Source of the DNA: Fusobacterium varium
GTDB taxonomy: Bacteria > Fusobacteriota > Fusobacteriia > Fusobacteriales > Fusobacteriaceae
Direction: 5' to 3'
NCBI GenBank assembly: GCA_900637705.1
Contig: LR134390.1
Location: 186,001 to 250,000, forward strand
Length of the DNA: 64,000 bases
Part shown: piece by piece, positions 18,027 through 27,420 of the stretch
How positions within the stretch are numbered: position 1 is the first letter of the stretch
Layout of the letters: every line of letters begins with the position of its first letter
Notes under the pieces: generated by a model
What the model was told of the DNA's origin: nothing
Seen by the model: the letters and a program-made list of their open reading frames with translations, nothing else
Databases searched by the model: none
Translations under genes and position numbers: made by a program

Positions 18027-19520
18027 TTATTTTACAATAGATTTTCTAGCCATAAATATCAATGGAATAAGGAAAAGTATCATTAAACCGCTGCCTATGA
18101 TTATATCATTTACTCCCATGAGAGCAGATTGTTCTGTTATCATTTGATTAATTAAAGCAAGTTTTGTCTGTATAGGACCATTCATTTGATGAATATAATT
18201 TACATAATTTGGATTTCCATTATTGATAGAAGCAACTAAATCCTGATGGTGCATAGATATTCTATGATCCCAGAAATTTATAGCAAGTGAAGTTCCAAAA
18301 CTGTTTCCTATATTTCTAGTAAAATTATATAGTCCTGAAGCTCCTGCCATATCTTCAGGTTGAATATTTGATAAAGTAATAGTATTTAATGGAATAAAAA
18401 ACATTCCAAGACCGATTCCTGTTAAAAATCTGGAAACTGAAATATAGGCTGGAGTTACATCTGGAGTATAATTTCCTGTGAGTACAGCAGTTATTGAAAA
18501 AAGAATAAAACCAGCAACCACTACTTTTCTTGCATCAAGTCTATTGAGGATACTTCCCAATATAGGAGCAGTAAAGAGTATAGAAAGTCCCAGAGTAGAT
18601 GTAGTCATACCACTCTGAAGGGCAGTATATCCCATATAATTTTGAAGCCATAGTGGAATAACAACAACAGAGGAAAAAAATGCAATTGATGATATTGAAA
18701 GACTAACAGCTCCAATGGCAAAATTTCTATTGAGAAATAGTTTTACATTAACTACAGGATTATCCTGGTGCCATTCCCAGATAACTAATATTACAATAAA
18801 TATAAATGATGTAAGGGCAAGAATTATTATAAAAGGACTTGAAAACCAGTCTAAATCATTTCCTTTATCTAGCATTATTTGTAAAGAGGATATTCCTAGA
18901 GCAAGAAATATAAGTCCCCATTTATCTATAGGAACTTTTTCTGTTTTATCTTTATATCCCTTTTTCTTAAAAATGGAATGAACTATAAAAGTAGATATTA
19001 TTCCAAATGGAAGATTTATGTAAAAACACCATCTCCATGAAAATGAATCAGTTATCCAACCACCTATTACAGGGCCAAGTACAGGAGCAAGAACAACTGT
19101 CATAGACCATATTCCAAGAGCCATGGCTTTTTTTTCTTTTGGATAGAAGCTTAACATAAGAGTTTGGGAAAGAGGAATCATACTGGCACCAACTATTCCC
19201 TGAAGAACTCTTGCAAAAAGTAGAAAACCAAATGAAAAGCTTATACCACAAAGCATACTTGCAGTTGTAAATAAAAGAGTGGCTACTGTATATTGCTTTA
19301 CTATTCCAAATCTTTTAGTCAGCCACCCAATCAAAGGAAGAAAAATGGCTTCAGAAACAGCATAAGATGTAATTACCCATGTTCCTTGAGTTGGAGCTAT
19401 TCCAAAATCTCCTGCTATATGTGTGAGAGATACATTTACAATTGTACTGTCTAATACATTCATAAATGAACCTATTGCCAGAGCTAAGGTGGCTAGTATG
19501 AGTTCAAAAGATATTCCCAT
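18027..19520 (-). CDS. DHA2 family drug:H+ antiporter, EmrB/QacA type
   Basis: Inner-membrane component of a tripartite efflux pump: 14-helix major facilitator transporter of about 497 residues. Visible motifs are FMNVLDSTIVNVSL (helix 1, motif D1), the loop WLTKRFG (motif A), and LGPVIGGWI (motif C, antiporters). ATG 19520 is six bases after GGAGG; a TTG at 19535 precedes that site and is unlikely. It follows the EmrA-like gene by 11 bases. The three genes OMF, EmrA and EmrB in order span both membranes. Substrates are probably hydrophobic drugs or bile-type compounds, by family analogy. Confidence 0.92.
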   Translation of the reverse strand: MGISFELILATLALAIGSFMNVLDSTIVNVSLTHIAGDFGIAPTQGTWVITSYAVSEAIFLPLIGWLTKRFGIVKQYTVATLLFTTASMLCGISFSFGFLLFARVLQGIVGASMIPLSQTLMLSFYPKEKKAMALGIWSMTVVLAPVLGPVIGGWITDSFSWRWCFYINLPFGIISTFIVHSIFKKKGYKDKTEKVPIDKWGLIFLALGISSLQIMLDKGNDLDWFSSPFIIILALTSFIFIVILVIWEWHQDNPVVNVKLFLNRNFAIGAVSLSISSIAFFSSVVVIPLWLQNYMGYTALQSGMTTSTLGLSILFTAPILGSILNRLDARKVVVAGFILFSITAVLTGNYTPDVTPAYISVSRFLTGIGLGMFFIPLNTITLSNIQPEDMAGASGLYNFTRNIGNSFGTSLAINFWDHRISMHHQDLVASINNGNPNYVNYIHQMNGPIQTKLALINQMITEQSALMGVNDIIIGSGLMILFLIPLIFMARKSIVK

Positions 19521-19531
19521 GACATGCCTCC

Positions 19532-20752
19532 TCAATTTTTACCTATATTTGCTTTTATTATCTGATTGATTTCTGTATTCATTATTTCTTCATTAATTAA
19601 ATAAAGATTTGAAGATTTTTCAGTATAAGGCAGTATGTTTTTGGTTTCTTTTCCTATATCAATAACAGCTTCTATTGAACTTCCTACAGGAATCATGCCA
19701 TTTTTTTTAAGGCTGTCTTTATCTATGACTATACGAACAGGAACTCTTTGAACAATTTTTATCCAGTTTCCAGTTGCATTTTGTGCTGGGAGCAAAGAAA
19801 GAGAGCTTCCTGTACCAGCTGATAATCCTTGTACATAACCAATATATTTTTTTCCGTTGATGTCACTTACAAGTTCAGCTTCATCTCCTGGTTTTACCCC
19901 TTTTAGTTGTGTTTCTTTTAAATTTGCATCTACCCAAACATTATTTAAATCTATAATAGTCATAAGCTCTTGTGAAGGAGAAATTTTTTGACCTAAAAAT
20001 ACAGATTTCTTAGCAATAGTTCCAGATTCAGGAGCAAATATTTTCGTTCTCATAAGATTAACATAGGCATCTTTATATGCTGCTATTGCTTGTTGGACAT
20101 CTGGATGATTATATATTGAATTACTGTCAGCTTGTATTTTTGCATTTTCTAAAGCTTTTTTACTTTGATTTAAAGATGAAATAGCTATATTTAAATTATT
20201 TTTGCTTGTTTCATACTGATGTTTACTTATTAATCCAGCATTATATGAAGCTCTATCCATAGCAAAATCAGTTTCTGCTTTTTTTAGTTGACTTTCTTTT
20301 ACTTTCACATCATCTTCAGTTTGGGCTGCATTTGAATAAAGACTTGAATATGCACGAACAGATTTTCCGAGATTTGCAGTAGCATTTTCTAATGCTATTT
20401 TATAATCTGTATCATCTATAACTGCAAGGAGTTGCCCTTTTTCAACAAACTGAGTATCCTCAATATAAATTTGTGTAATAGTTCCTCCAACTTGGGAAGT
20501 AATTACATTTTGATTTCCATTAACATAGGCATCATCAGTTTTTACATAATTTCTTCCATATAAAAGCCAATAAGCTCCATATATTATTCCTATTACTGCA
20601 AGTATAATAAGAAATATAAAAATTTTTTTCTTTGCTTTACCTATTTTTACTTTTTTATCTTCAGATTGATTTTCTGTAACTTTGGGAGAGTCAACAGGTT
20701 TATCTTTTTCTGTTTCCTCTACATTATCTTTAGTCAATATTTTATTTTCCAT
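19532..20752 (-). CDS. EmrA/HlyD family periplasmic adaptor
   Basis: Membrane fusion protein linking the EmrB-like exporter to the outer-membrane channel, about 406 residues. A charged cytoplasmic N-terminus is followed by one membrane helix (about residues 45-68, IFIFLIILAVIGIIYGAYWL), then the HlyD barrel start YVKTDDAYVNGNQNVITSQV, a biotinyl-lipoyl-like half (GQLLAVIDDTDY), a coiled-coil hairpin (about 115-210) and the returning half (IFAPESGTIAKKSVFLGQKI). ATG 20752 has GGAGG five bases upstream; the ATG at 20764 overlaps that site. 14 bases downstream of the outer-membrane factor gene. Confidence 0.92.
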   Translation of the reverse strand: MENKILTKDNVEETEKDKPVDSPKVTENQSEDKKVKIGKAKKKIFIFLIILAVIGIIYGAYWLLYGRNYVKTDDAYVNGNQNVITSQVGGTITQIYIEDTQFVEKGQLLAVIDDTDYKIALENATANLGKSVRAYSSLYSNAAQTEDDVKVKESQLKKAETDFAMDRASYNAGLISKHQYETSKNNLNIAISSLNQSKKALENAKIQADSNSIYNHPDVQQAIAAYKDAYVNLMRTKIFAPESGTIAKKSVFLGQKISPSQELMTIIDLNNVWVDANLKETQLKGVKPGDEAELVSDINGKKYIGYVQGLSAGTGSSLSLLPAQNATGNWIKIVQRVPVRIVIDKDSLKKNGMIPVGSSIEAVIDIGKETKNILPYTEKSSNLYLINEEIMNTEINQIIKANIGKN

Positions 20753-20766
20753 ATTATCCTCCATTT

Positions 20767-22187
20767 TTATTTATAAATTTCATATGCTCCACCAAGAGAG
20801 TTTATAAGTTGTAGCTGTTGAGTATATAAATTAAAATGCTGTTGCTCATTGTCTAGCTTACTGCTATACCAGCTATATTTTTTAGAAAGATAGTCATACT
20901 TTGAAATAGTTCCAATTTCTAATCTTTTTTTATCCCTTGAAAGTAAATTTGTCTGTGTTTTAAAATTCTTATCAGAATCATTTAAAGTATTCCATAAAGT
21001 TTTAGTTTTATAAAGTTCATTGTCTACATCATTATATGCATTAATAATTGCTTTATTGTATTCTTCTATAAAAATATTCATATCAGTTCCAGCTATTTTA
21101 TATGTACTTTTGATAGCACCTGAATGAAATATAGGAAGATAAATACTTGGACCTATAAAACCTAAAAGGGAATCTTTTCTCAATATTTTATTAAAATTGA
21201 TACCTTCAAAACCATATTGACCTGTGATAGAAAATTGTGGATAAAAATCTGCTTTAGCAGCTTCTAAATGTTTTTCTTGACCTTTTATCAACATGAGATA
21301 ATATTCTACATCTGGTCTGTTTATGATGATGTCAGAAGATATAGAAGAAGGAATATTAACTTTTTCTTTAAATTCTGGGGTTAATTCTTGAGAATTTTTT
21401 TGTAGAAGAGAATATATTTCATCACTGTGTTTGTTACTTGATAAAATATTCAAATTATTTATTGTAAGCTGCTTATTGAGTTCATTTTCTTTAAGAAGCA
21501 TATCAACTGTTCTTATTTCATTTTGAGCAGCCCATACATTATCTTCTGTTCCATTTCCTATTTTTAAATTTTTTTCTTGTAGTTTTTCTATTTCAATGAG
21601 AATATTTTTTGTTCAGTAAGAATAATATTTTCTTGGTATAAATATTTCCAATATAGATAAAGTCTAGCTACTCTGTTAGATAAATCTAACTCTATCCATT
21701 TTGAATTTAATTTTACAGCTTCTGCTTTGTATTTTTGTTCTGTTATTAATGAATTAACTTTGTTAAATAAATCAATGTTGTAATCAGCTTGAAGCCCAAT
21801 ACTTCCAATGTTAATTATTTTTCCTCCAAAAGGTGGTGGAGTAGTTCCGTTTTTTCCAAGCTTTTCTCTTTTTAAATCTCCAGCTAAATTTATTGTTACA
21901 CCTGAATCAGATTTTGCAAGATTTACAGCTTCATCAGCTTTTAAAATATTAAGTTTAGCTATTTTCAAATCTTCATTTTCTTTCAAGACAAAATTTATTA
22001 ATTGATTAAGTACTGGATCATTGTATATTCTCCACCAGCTTGTATTTGAAAAAATAAGCTTCTGATTTTCAAAAACACCAGTAGAAATATTATTAGAAGT
22101 AATAATTTCATCTTTTGTAATTTTTGGTATTGGTGAACAGCCTAAAAGTGTTGATAATATAAGTATTAAAACAAATTTTTTATTCAT
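20767..22187 (-). CDS. TolC/NodT-type outer-membrane factor lipoprotein (frameshifted in this sequence)
   Basis: Outer-membrane channel of the tripartite pump, about 473 residues after adding one base at the T6 run 21605-21610; without it the frame ends at 21588 and resumes to 20767. The signal peptide ends LSTLLGCSP, a lipobox with Cys17, as in NodT-type factors. OMF features are WWRIYNDPVLNQLINFVLKEN, the first long helix (LKIAKLNILKADEAVNLAKS), the internal repeat INRPDVEYYLMLIKGQEKHLEAAKADFYPQFS, quoted here by its ends, and IEEYNKAIINAYNDVDN. The ATG has AAGGAGG upstream. First gene of the efflux operon. Confidence 0.85.
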
Positions 22188-22670
22188 CTCTCCTCCTTAA
22201 ATAAAGTCTAAGATACTATACTCTTCTAAATTAATTCAAAAATCCTTTTTAACATTATAATTTTATATTTAATAACGAAAAAAGATAAATGAAATTTAAT
22301 ATATTTGATAAAAATATTCTAAATCCATTTTAAAATATTGTACAAAAAATTAAAATAAAACTAATGAAATTAAGAAATTAATAGTATCGATGTTTGAAAA
22401 AAAGATTATAAAAAAAATATATCTTTAAAACTTTGGTTTAAAGAAAAGATATAGTTCGGTAAAAGAACTTTATGTTTTTTAAAAAAGAAAATGTGATATA
22501 ATGTAATTAAAATGAGACTTTTGATGAAAAAACAGAACATATTTTTATTAAAGAAATTTTATAAAATAATAGAATTATAGTTTGAAATGAAATTTATAAT
22601 TTTAGCAAACAAAAAAATGTTTTTAAGCAAGAGGACTCTAAGTTTTATTAAAAGATCATGAGGGGGAAAA
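22188..22670. other. Divergent intergenic region
   Basis: 483 bases between the efflux operon and the FadA-like gene. Very A/T-rich. A TATAAT at 22497-22502 could serve the plus-strand genes but has no good -35 box. A 22-codon open frame at 22511-22579 lacks a ribosome binding site. No repeat, RNA gene or operator could be supported. Confidence 0.6.
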
Positions 22671-23036
22671 ATGAAAAAAATATTACTAGGTTGTTTTCTA
22701 CTTACAGCATCAATAACAATATTTGCTGATTCTAATGTTTTATCTACATTAGATCAGTTAGAACTTAATTTTCAACAGCTTGAAGCTGAGGAAAAAGCTA
22801 TGTATGAGAAAAGAAAATCAGAAGCTGAAGAAGCTCAAAGAACCCTTGCTCAGCAAAGGGAAACATATCAGCAGATAGTTATACAGGAAAAACGTATTGC
22901 TGATGTAAAGAATAATAGGTATTATAAGGATCAGTATAATCAACTTGCTAAAAAATATGCTGATACTAAAAAAGCTTTAGAAGAAGATATGAGAAGACAA
23001 GAAGAAATAATTAATTTATTTGAAATGATTAAATAG
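22671..23036 (+). CDS. FadA-family adhesin
   Basis: Secreted small alpha-helical adhesin of 121 residues. The signal peptide MKKILLGCFLLTASITIFA is followed by a long helical hairpin: LSTLDQLELNFQQLEAEEKAMY, then EEAQRTLAQQRETYQQI, and the highly characteristic NNRYYKDQYNQLAKKYADTKKALE, quoted here by its ends, and ending with a short helix. Fusobacterium nucleatum FadA has the same layout (129 residues). FadA forms filaments on the cell surface and binds host cadherins; whether this homologue does so is unknown. GAGGGGG precedes the ATG. The small DNA-binding-like gene follows after 18 bases. Confidence 0.9.
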   Translation: MKKILLGCFLLTASITIFADSNVLSTLDQLELNFQQLEAEEKAMYEKRKSEAEEAQRTLAQQRETYQQIVIQEKRIADVKNNRYYKDQYNQLAKKYADTKKALEEDMRRQEEIINLFEMIK

Positions 23037-23054
23037 GGAAAAGGGGAAAGATTT

Positions 23055-23261
23055 ATGATGGGAGAAAAAGAAAAAGTTAAACCAACAAGAGGAAGACCAC
23101 TTGGAAGTGGTGTGAAAAAATACAGAATTTTAGGTTGTAGATTTACTAGAGAAGAATATACATTTATAAATAAGAATTTGAATAGATTAAGGAGAAAATA
23201 TCAGACTAATAGCAGAGTTTTAATGGAATTATTTAAAGTTTATAGTCAAGAAATAAATTAA
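23055..23261 (+). CDS. Small basic protein, possible DNA-binding (AT-hook / ribbon-helix-helix-like)
   Basis: A 68-residue basic protein with no recognised family. The N-terminal arm KPTRGRPLGSGVKK contains an RGRP AT-hook core. The remainder, KYRILGCRFTREEYTFINKNLNRL, looks like a ribbon-helix-helix strand plus helix (R-x-F-T-x-E-E-Y pattern). Both point to DNA binding, by pattern only. It has AAGGGG upstream, 18 bases after the FadA-like gene, and a terminator 14 bases after its stop, so it is probably co-transcribed with that gene. Confidence 0.65.
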   Translation: MMGEKEKVKPTRGRPLGSGVKKYRILGCRFTREEYTFINKNLNRLRRKYQTNSRVLMELFKVYSQEIN

Positions 23262-23274
23262 TATTAAGTAGAGA

Positions 23275-23299
23275 AAAAAGCGGTAAAACCGCTTTTTTT
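23275..23299. terminator. Bidirectional terminator after FadA operon
   Basis: AAAAAGCGGT pairs with ACCGCTTTTTT around AAA. It lies between the convergent genes ending at 23261 and 23301. Confidence 0.88.
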
Positions 23300-23300
23300 A

Positions 23301-24653
23301 TTATGTGCTTTTTAACATAGTATTTCTTTTCCAGTTTCCATATTTCATATAAATTGTGCACATTATTAATGAGATAAAGGTAGCTAAAGGAGCTCCAAAT
23401 CCTATCTCATAAAGTGTTATATCTTTTATTCTGCTTAGAATAAAAGAAACAGGGATTCTTATAAAAAATGTAGCTATAAGACTATGTATCATTGGAAAAA
23501 TAGGATGACCACATCCACTGAAAAAAGAATTCATACAGAAGATAAAACAGACAAGAATACAATCTATACTATATGATCTTAAATACATTGCAGCTGTCTG
23601 TATAACTTCTTTATCATTAGAGAAAAGAGCAGTAATATTTTCTGGGGATATTTGTGAATAGATATAAAAAGCAATACCTAAAACTAAAGAACATCCAATT
23701 CCAAAATAAAGCGATTTCTGTGCTCTGTCTATTTTTCCAGCTCCGATATTTTGGGCAGTCATCACAGCTATAGCAGAAGCAAAAGCTGTTGGAGGAAGCA
23801 TAGCAAATACAATAATTTTTTCAACTACTCCTACAGCAGCTGAAGCTGTGAGTCCCATGGTATTTATAATGGCCGTAATAAGTAAAAAAGATATGTTTAT
23901 AAGTCCATCTTGTAATGCAATAGGAAATCCAAGATGAAATATAATCTTAGCCTTTTTAGGAAATAACCAGATATATTTTTTACCAAATTCAAAAGGGAAT
24001 CCTTTTTTCCATAAAAATGAAATTGCAAGAAGAAAACTTATTCCCTGAGCACCAATAGTGGCAATGGCAGCTCCTATTGCTCCCAGTTTAAAAAAATCAA
24101 TAAGAATGACATCAACAGCTATATTTATAATACAAGCAATAATTATGAAATATAGTGGAGTTTTTGAATCACCCATTCCTCTTAAAATACCACTTATAAC
24201 ATTATAACCTATTATGAATGGAATACCACATGAACATATAAAAATATACTGCTGAGTATATTTGAGAGCTTCAGCAGGTGTATGCATTATTTTTGCAATA
24301 GGATTAGTAAATAATATCATAAGAAGAGTAAGGACTATAGAAGTCAAACTGAATACACATATGATAGTTCCAATAGTTTTTGCCATATCCTTTTCTCGTT
24401 TTGCTCCAAGATATTGTCCAATAAGAATAGTACCTCCAGTAGTTATACCTAAGATAACTCCTGTAATTGTCTGCATTACCTGACTTCCAATAGCTACAGC
24501 AGATACAGCAGCAGAATTTGCATACTGTCCAACTACAAAAAGATCAGCAGCTCCATAAAACGCTTGGAGAAGACTCGCTATAAGAAAAGGAAATGAAAAT
24601 TTTAGTAAGTTTTTGAAAATATTCCCTTCAATTAATAAGTTTTTTTGTTCCAT
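23301..24653 (-). CDS. MATE family efflux transporter
   Basis: Complete MATE exporter of 450 residues with about 12 membrane helices. The opening IEGNIFKNLLKFSFPFLIASLLQAFYGAADLFVVGQY and the matching second-half sequence LGFPIALQDGLINISFLLI (both quoted in part) show the two-bundle repeat of the family; GTILIGQYLGAKRE and VMTAQNIGAGKIDRA are the paired loop motifs. Substrate unknown. GGAGG lies 12 bases before the ATG. Its mRNA leader carries a strong terminator hairpin between promoter and ribosome binding site (24676-24730), so expression is probably set by attenuation. Confidence 0.93.
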   Translation of the reverse strand: MEQKNLLIEGNIFKNLLKFSFPFLIASLLQAFYGAADLFVVGQYANSAAVSAVAIGSQVMQTITGVILGITTGGTILIGQYLGAKREKDMAKTIGTIICVFSLTSIVLTLLMILFTNPIAKIMHTPAEALKYTQQYIFICSCGIPFIIGYNVISGILRGMGDSKTPLYFIIIACIINIAVDVILIDFFKLGAIGAAIATIGAQGISFLLAISFLWKKGFPFEFGKKYIWLFPKKAKIIFHLGFPIALQDGLINISFLLITAIINTMGLTASAAVGVVEKIIVFAMLPPTAFASAIAVMTAQNIGAGKIDRAQKSLYFGIGCSLVLGIAFYIYSQISPENITALFSNDKEVIQTAAMYLRSYSIDCILVCFIFCMNSFFSGCGHPIFPMIHSLIATFFIRIPVSFILSRIKDITLYEIGFGAPLATFISLIMCTIYMKYGNWKRNTMLKST

Positions 24654-24675
24654 AAATAAAAAATCCTCCTGTAAT

Positions 24676-24730
24676 TAAAAAAATGCTGGACAAAACAGTT
24701 GGGGTTTTATCCAACCATCTTATCCAGCAT
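24676..24730 (-). promoter_or_regulatory. Transcription attenuator in the MATE mRNA leader
   Basis: On the minus strand ATGCTGGATAAGATGGTTGG pairs along about 20 positions (some G-U) with CCAACTGTTTTGTCCAGCAT around an 8-base loop, followed directly by T7. It begins about 28 bases after the expected transcription start and ends 23 bases before the MATE ATG, so it is a leader terminator and not a gene-end terminator. The signal that opens it is unknown. Confidence 0.7.
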
Positions 24731-24764
24731 ATAAATTTTTTATATACCCTCCGATGAACAATTT

Positions 24765-24793
24765 AGTATACAATATTTAAGATAAATTATCAA
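24765..24793 (-). promoter_or_regulatory. Promoter of the MATE gene
   Basis: On the minus strand TTGATA (24793-24788), a 17-base spacer and TATACT (24770-24765). Confidence 0.7.
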
Positions 24794-24937
24794 GGGGAAC
24801 ATTATATGTATATTGATAGAAATAAAAAAATATCTTATTGTCCTTAACAGTTAGACCTGAATGAAAAATCATGATATAATTACCTAGAAAAACAGTCATA
24901 AAAAGAGGCAGGGGAAGACAAATTATATAAAGTATGC

Positions 24938-24943
24938 TATAAT
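24938..24943 (+). promoter_or_regulatory. -10 box upstream of pilT operon
   Basis: TATAAT 32 bases before the pilT start. The matching -35 region (AAGACA at 24915-24920, 17-base spacer) is weak. Confidence 0.45.
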
Positions 24944-24974
24944 ATAAAGTAAAAATTATTTAAGGGAAGGTATA

Positions 24975-25979
24975 ATGATTTTATTAGATATCTTAGAAAA
25001 AGGTCAAGAAAAAAGAGCATCAGATATTCATCTGGTAAATAAAGAAAAAGTAATTTATAGAATAAATGGAAAACTGATGCGAGATGAAGAAAATGATGAA
25101 GTTTCAGAGAAATTTTTAATGGAGTGTATAAAAGAAATATTGACAGAGAAGCAAAGAGAGATATTTAAAGAAATTAAAGAAATAGATACAGCTTTTGAAG
25201 ATGTAAAAAAAAGAAGATATAGAATAAACCTGTATAATGAAAAAGGAATGCCTGCATTTTCTATAAGAGTTTTAACAAAGAAGATACAAAGTTTTGGAGA
25301 ATTAAATCTTCCAGAAATATTGAAAGATATGATAAAATATGAAAATGGTCTGGTACTTGTAACTGGAGCTACAGGAAGTGGAAAAAGTACAACTTTAGCA
25401 GCTATGATTGAAGAAATAAATCAAAAAGAGGCCTTAAGTATTGTAACGATTGAAGATCCTATTGAATATATTTTTGAAAATAAAAAAAGTTTTATAAGGC
25501 AGAGGGAAATAGGAACTGATACTTTATCTTTTGCTAATGCTTTAAAAAGTGTTCTTAGACAAGACCCAGATATAATAATGGTTGGAGAATTAAGAGATGT
25601 AGAAAGTATAGAGGCTGCACTTACAGCAGCTGAAACAGGGCATCTTGTATTTGGAACTCTTCACACTAATGGAGCAGTAGAAACAATCAACCGACTTATA
25701 GATGTTTTTTTAAAAGAAAAACAGGAACAGATAAAGATACAACTTAGCTCAGTATTGAAAGGAATTATAAGTCAGCAATTATTGTTAGATAAAGAAAAAG
25801 AAATTATACCAGCTTTTGAAATACTTTTTATAAATACTGCAGTATCTAATTACATTGCTACTGGAAAAGTAAATCAGATATCTACTGTTATAGAAACTGG
25901 ACAAAAATATGGAATGATTTCTATGAGAGAATATCTTTCTAATATGTATAAAAATGGAGTTATAGATAAAAAAAGCTGA
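24975..25979 (+). CDS. pilT: PilT-like type IV pilus retraction ATPase
   Basis: Secretion-superfamily ATPase of 334 residues. It has the N-terminal PilT domain (RASDIHLVNKEKVIYRINGKL), Walker A GATGSGKST (131-139), an Asp box and Walker B region (RQDPDIIMVGELRDVESIEAAL), and the His box TGHLVFGTLHTN. The region between them matches PilT more than PilB/GspE, which are much longer. PilT powers pilus retraction for twitching and DNA uptake. No other pilus gene is nearby. GGGAAGG precedes the ATG. First gene of a long plus-strand operon; 22 bases before hemZ. Confidence 0.88.
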   Translation: MILLDILEKGQEKRASDIHLVNKEKVIYRINGKLMRDEENDEVSEKFLMECIKEILTEKQREIFKEIKEIDTAFEDVKKRRYRINLYNEKGMPAFSIRVLTKKIQSFGELNLPEILKDMIKYENGLVLVTGATGSGKSTTLAAMIEEINQKEALSIVTIEDPIEYIFENKKSFIRQREIGTDTLSFANALKSVLRQDPDIIMVGELRDVESIEAALTAAETGHLVFGTLHTNGAVETINRLIDVFLKEKQEQIKIQLSSVLKGIISQQLLLDKEKEIIPAFEILFINTAVSNYIATGKVNQISTVIETGQKYGMISMREYLSNMYKNGVIDKKS

Positions 25980-26001
25980 AAAAATTTGATTTGGAGGAGA
26001 A

Positions 26002-27420
26002 GTGTTAATTAATTCAGATTTTGAAATAAACATTAGAAGTATAGAGGAATTTGCAAGAGTAATGGTACCAGAAGCACTTGATAAAACTATGAATCTTTCT
26101 ATGAAAGAAACTTCTGATACTATAGAAATAACTATGGAGATAGATGGGAGAAAAGGAAATTTTATTTATGCAAATCAAGAAGATAAAATAGATGAACAGA
26201 AACAGACTATGGTAAAAATACTTTTGTTGAAAGTATATGAAAAAAAGTATTCTTGGGGTGGACTTATGGGAGTAAGACCTACAAAAGTATTAAGAAGACT
26301 TCTATCTTTAGGATATTCATATAAAGAAGCAGAAGAAATGCTAAGGAACTTCTATATTGTAAGTGATGAGAAAATTGAACTTCTTATAAACACAGTAAGA
26401 AAAGAGATGGAATTTTTGAACAGAGAGTATATAAATCTCTATATAGGAATACCTTTCTGTCCAACTAAATGTAAATATTGTTCATTTGCATCTTATGAAA
26501 TAAGTGGAGGAGTTGGAAGATATTATAAAGGATTTGTAGAAACTCTGTTGAAAGAAATAGAAATGGCTGGGAAATTTTTGAAAGATGAAGGATACAAGAT
26601 AGAGTCTATCTATATAGGAGGGGGAACTCCAAGTACGCTTACAGAAGATGACTTAGAAAAAGTTTTAAAGAAAATAAATGAAAATATTGATATGAGTTAC
26701 TTAAAAGAATTTACTTTTGAAGCTGGAAGAGAAGACTCACTTACTGAAAAAAAATTAGAGCTTGTGAAAAAATATGGTGCTGATAGAATAAGTTTGAATC
26801 CTCAAACATTTAATGAAAATACTTTGAAAAAAGTAAATAGAAATTTTAATAGAGAAAATTTTGATAGATATTTTAGAATAGCTAAAGAAATGAATTTTAT
26901 AATAAATATGGATTTGATAATAGGGCTTCCAGATGAAAATACAGAAGATGTACTTTATACTTTAAATGAATTGGAAAAATATGACATAGAAAATCTTACT
27001 ATACATTCTCTGGCATTTAAAAGAGCATCTAAACTTTTTAAAGAGGATAAAAACAGAAAAGAATTGGATAGAGAAATAATAGAAAAAAGAATAAAAGAAC
27101 TTATAGAGAAAAAACAGATGAAACCTTATTACATGTATAGACAAAAAAATATTATGGAATGGGGAGAAAACGTAGGTTATGCAAAAGAAGGAAAAGAATC
27201 TGTATTCAATATAGAGATGATAGAAGAAAATCAATCAACTATGGGATTAGGTGGTGGAGCTATTACTAAAATAGTAGTAAAGGAAACTGAGTTTAGAGAT
27301 TATATTGAAAGAATAATTAATCCTAAAGACCCAGCACTGTATATAAAAGAAATGAAAGAAAGAATGGAGAGTAAATATAAATTATTTAAAAAAGGAGAAA
27401 TTATAGATGAAAATCTGTAA
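26002..27420 (+). CDS. hemZ: HemZ/HemN-like radical SAM protein (coproporphyrinogen dehydrogenase family)
   Basis: Radical SAM protein of 472 residues. The cluster-binding motif is IPFCPTKCKYCSF (CxxxCxxC), in the usual HemN/HemW position after an N-terminal domain of about 145 residues containing GLMGVRPTKVLRRL, which is typical of HemZ. SIYIGGGTPSTL and the C-terminal GLGGGAITK also fit. HemZ proteins are annotated as oxygen-independent coproporphyrinogen III oxidases, but HemW-like haem chaperone activity is possible. The start is GTG 26002 after GGAGG. Its end overlaps the ComEA-like gene by 14 bases. Confidence 0.88.
   Translation: MLINSDFEINIRSIEEFARVMVPEALDKTMNLSMKETSDTIEITMEIDGRKGNFIYANQEDKIDEQKQTMVKILLLKVYEKKYSWGGLMGVRPTKVLRRLLSLGYSYKEAEEMLRNFYIVSDEKIELLINTVRKEMEFLNREYINLYIGIPFCPTKCKYCSFASYEISGGVGRYYKGFVETLLKEIEMAGKFLKDEGYKIESIYIGGGTPSTLTEDDLEKVLKKINENIDMSYLKEFTFEAGREDSLTEKKLELVKKYGADRISLNPQTFNENTLKKVNRNFNRENFDRYFRIAKEMNFIINMDLIIGLPDENTEDVLYTLNELEKYDIENLTIHSLAFKRASKLFKEDKNRKELDREIIEKRIKELIEKKQMKPYYMYRQKNIMEWGENVGYAKEGKESVFNIEMIEENQSTMGLGGGAITKIVVKETEFRDYIERIINPKDPALYIKEMKERMESKYKLFKKGEIIDENL

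Noticed and set aside
22511-22579. 22-codon frame before the FadA-like gene
   Set aside because: No ribosome binding site and no recognisable content.
24707-24730. Leader peptide MLDKMVG in the MATE leader
   Set aside because: The only Shine-Dalgarno-like GGAGGG is about 17 bases upstream, too far for confident translation; kept only as a possibility in the attenuator finding.
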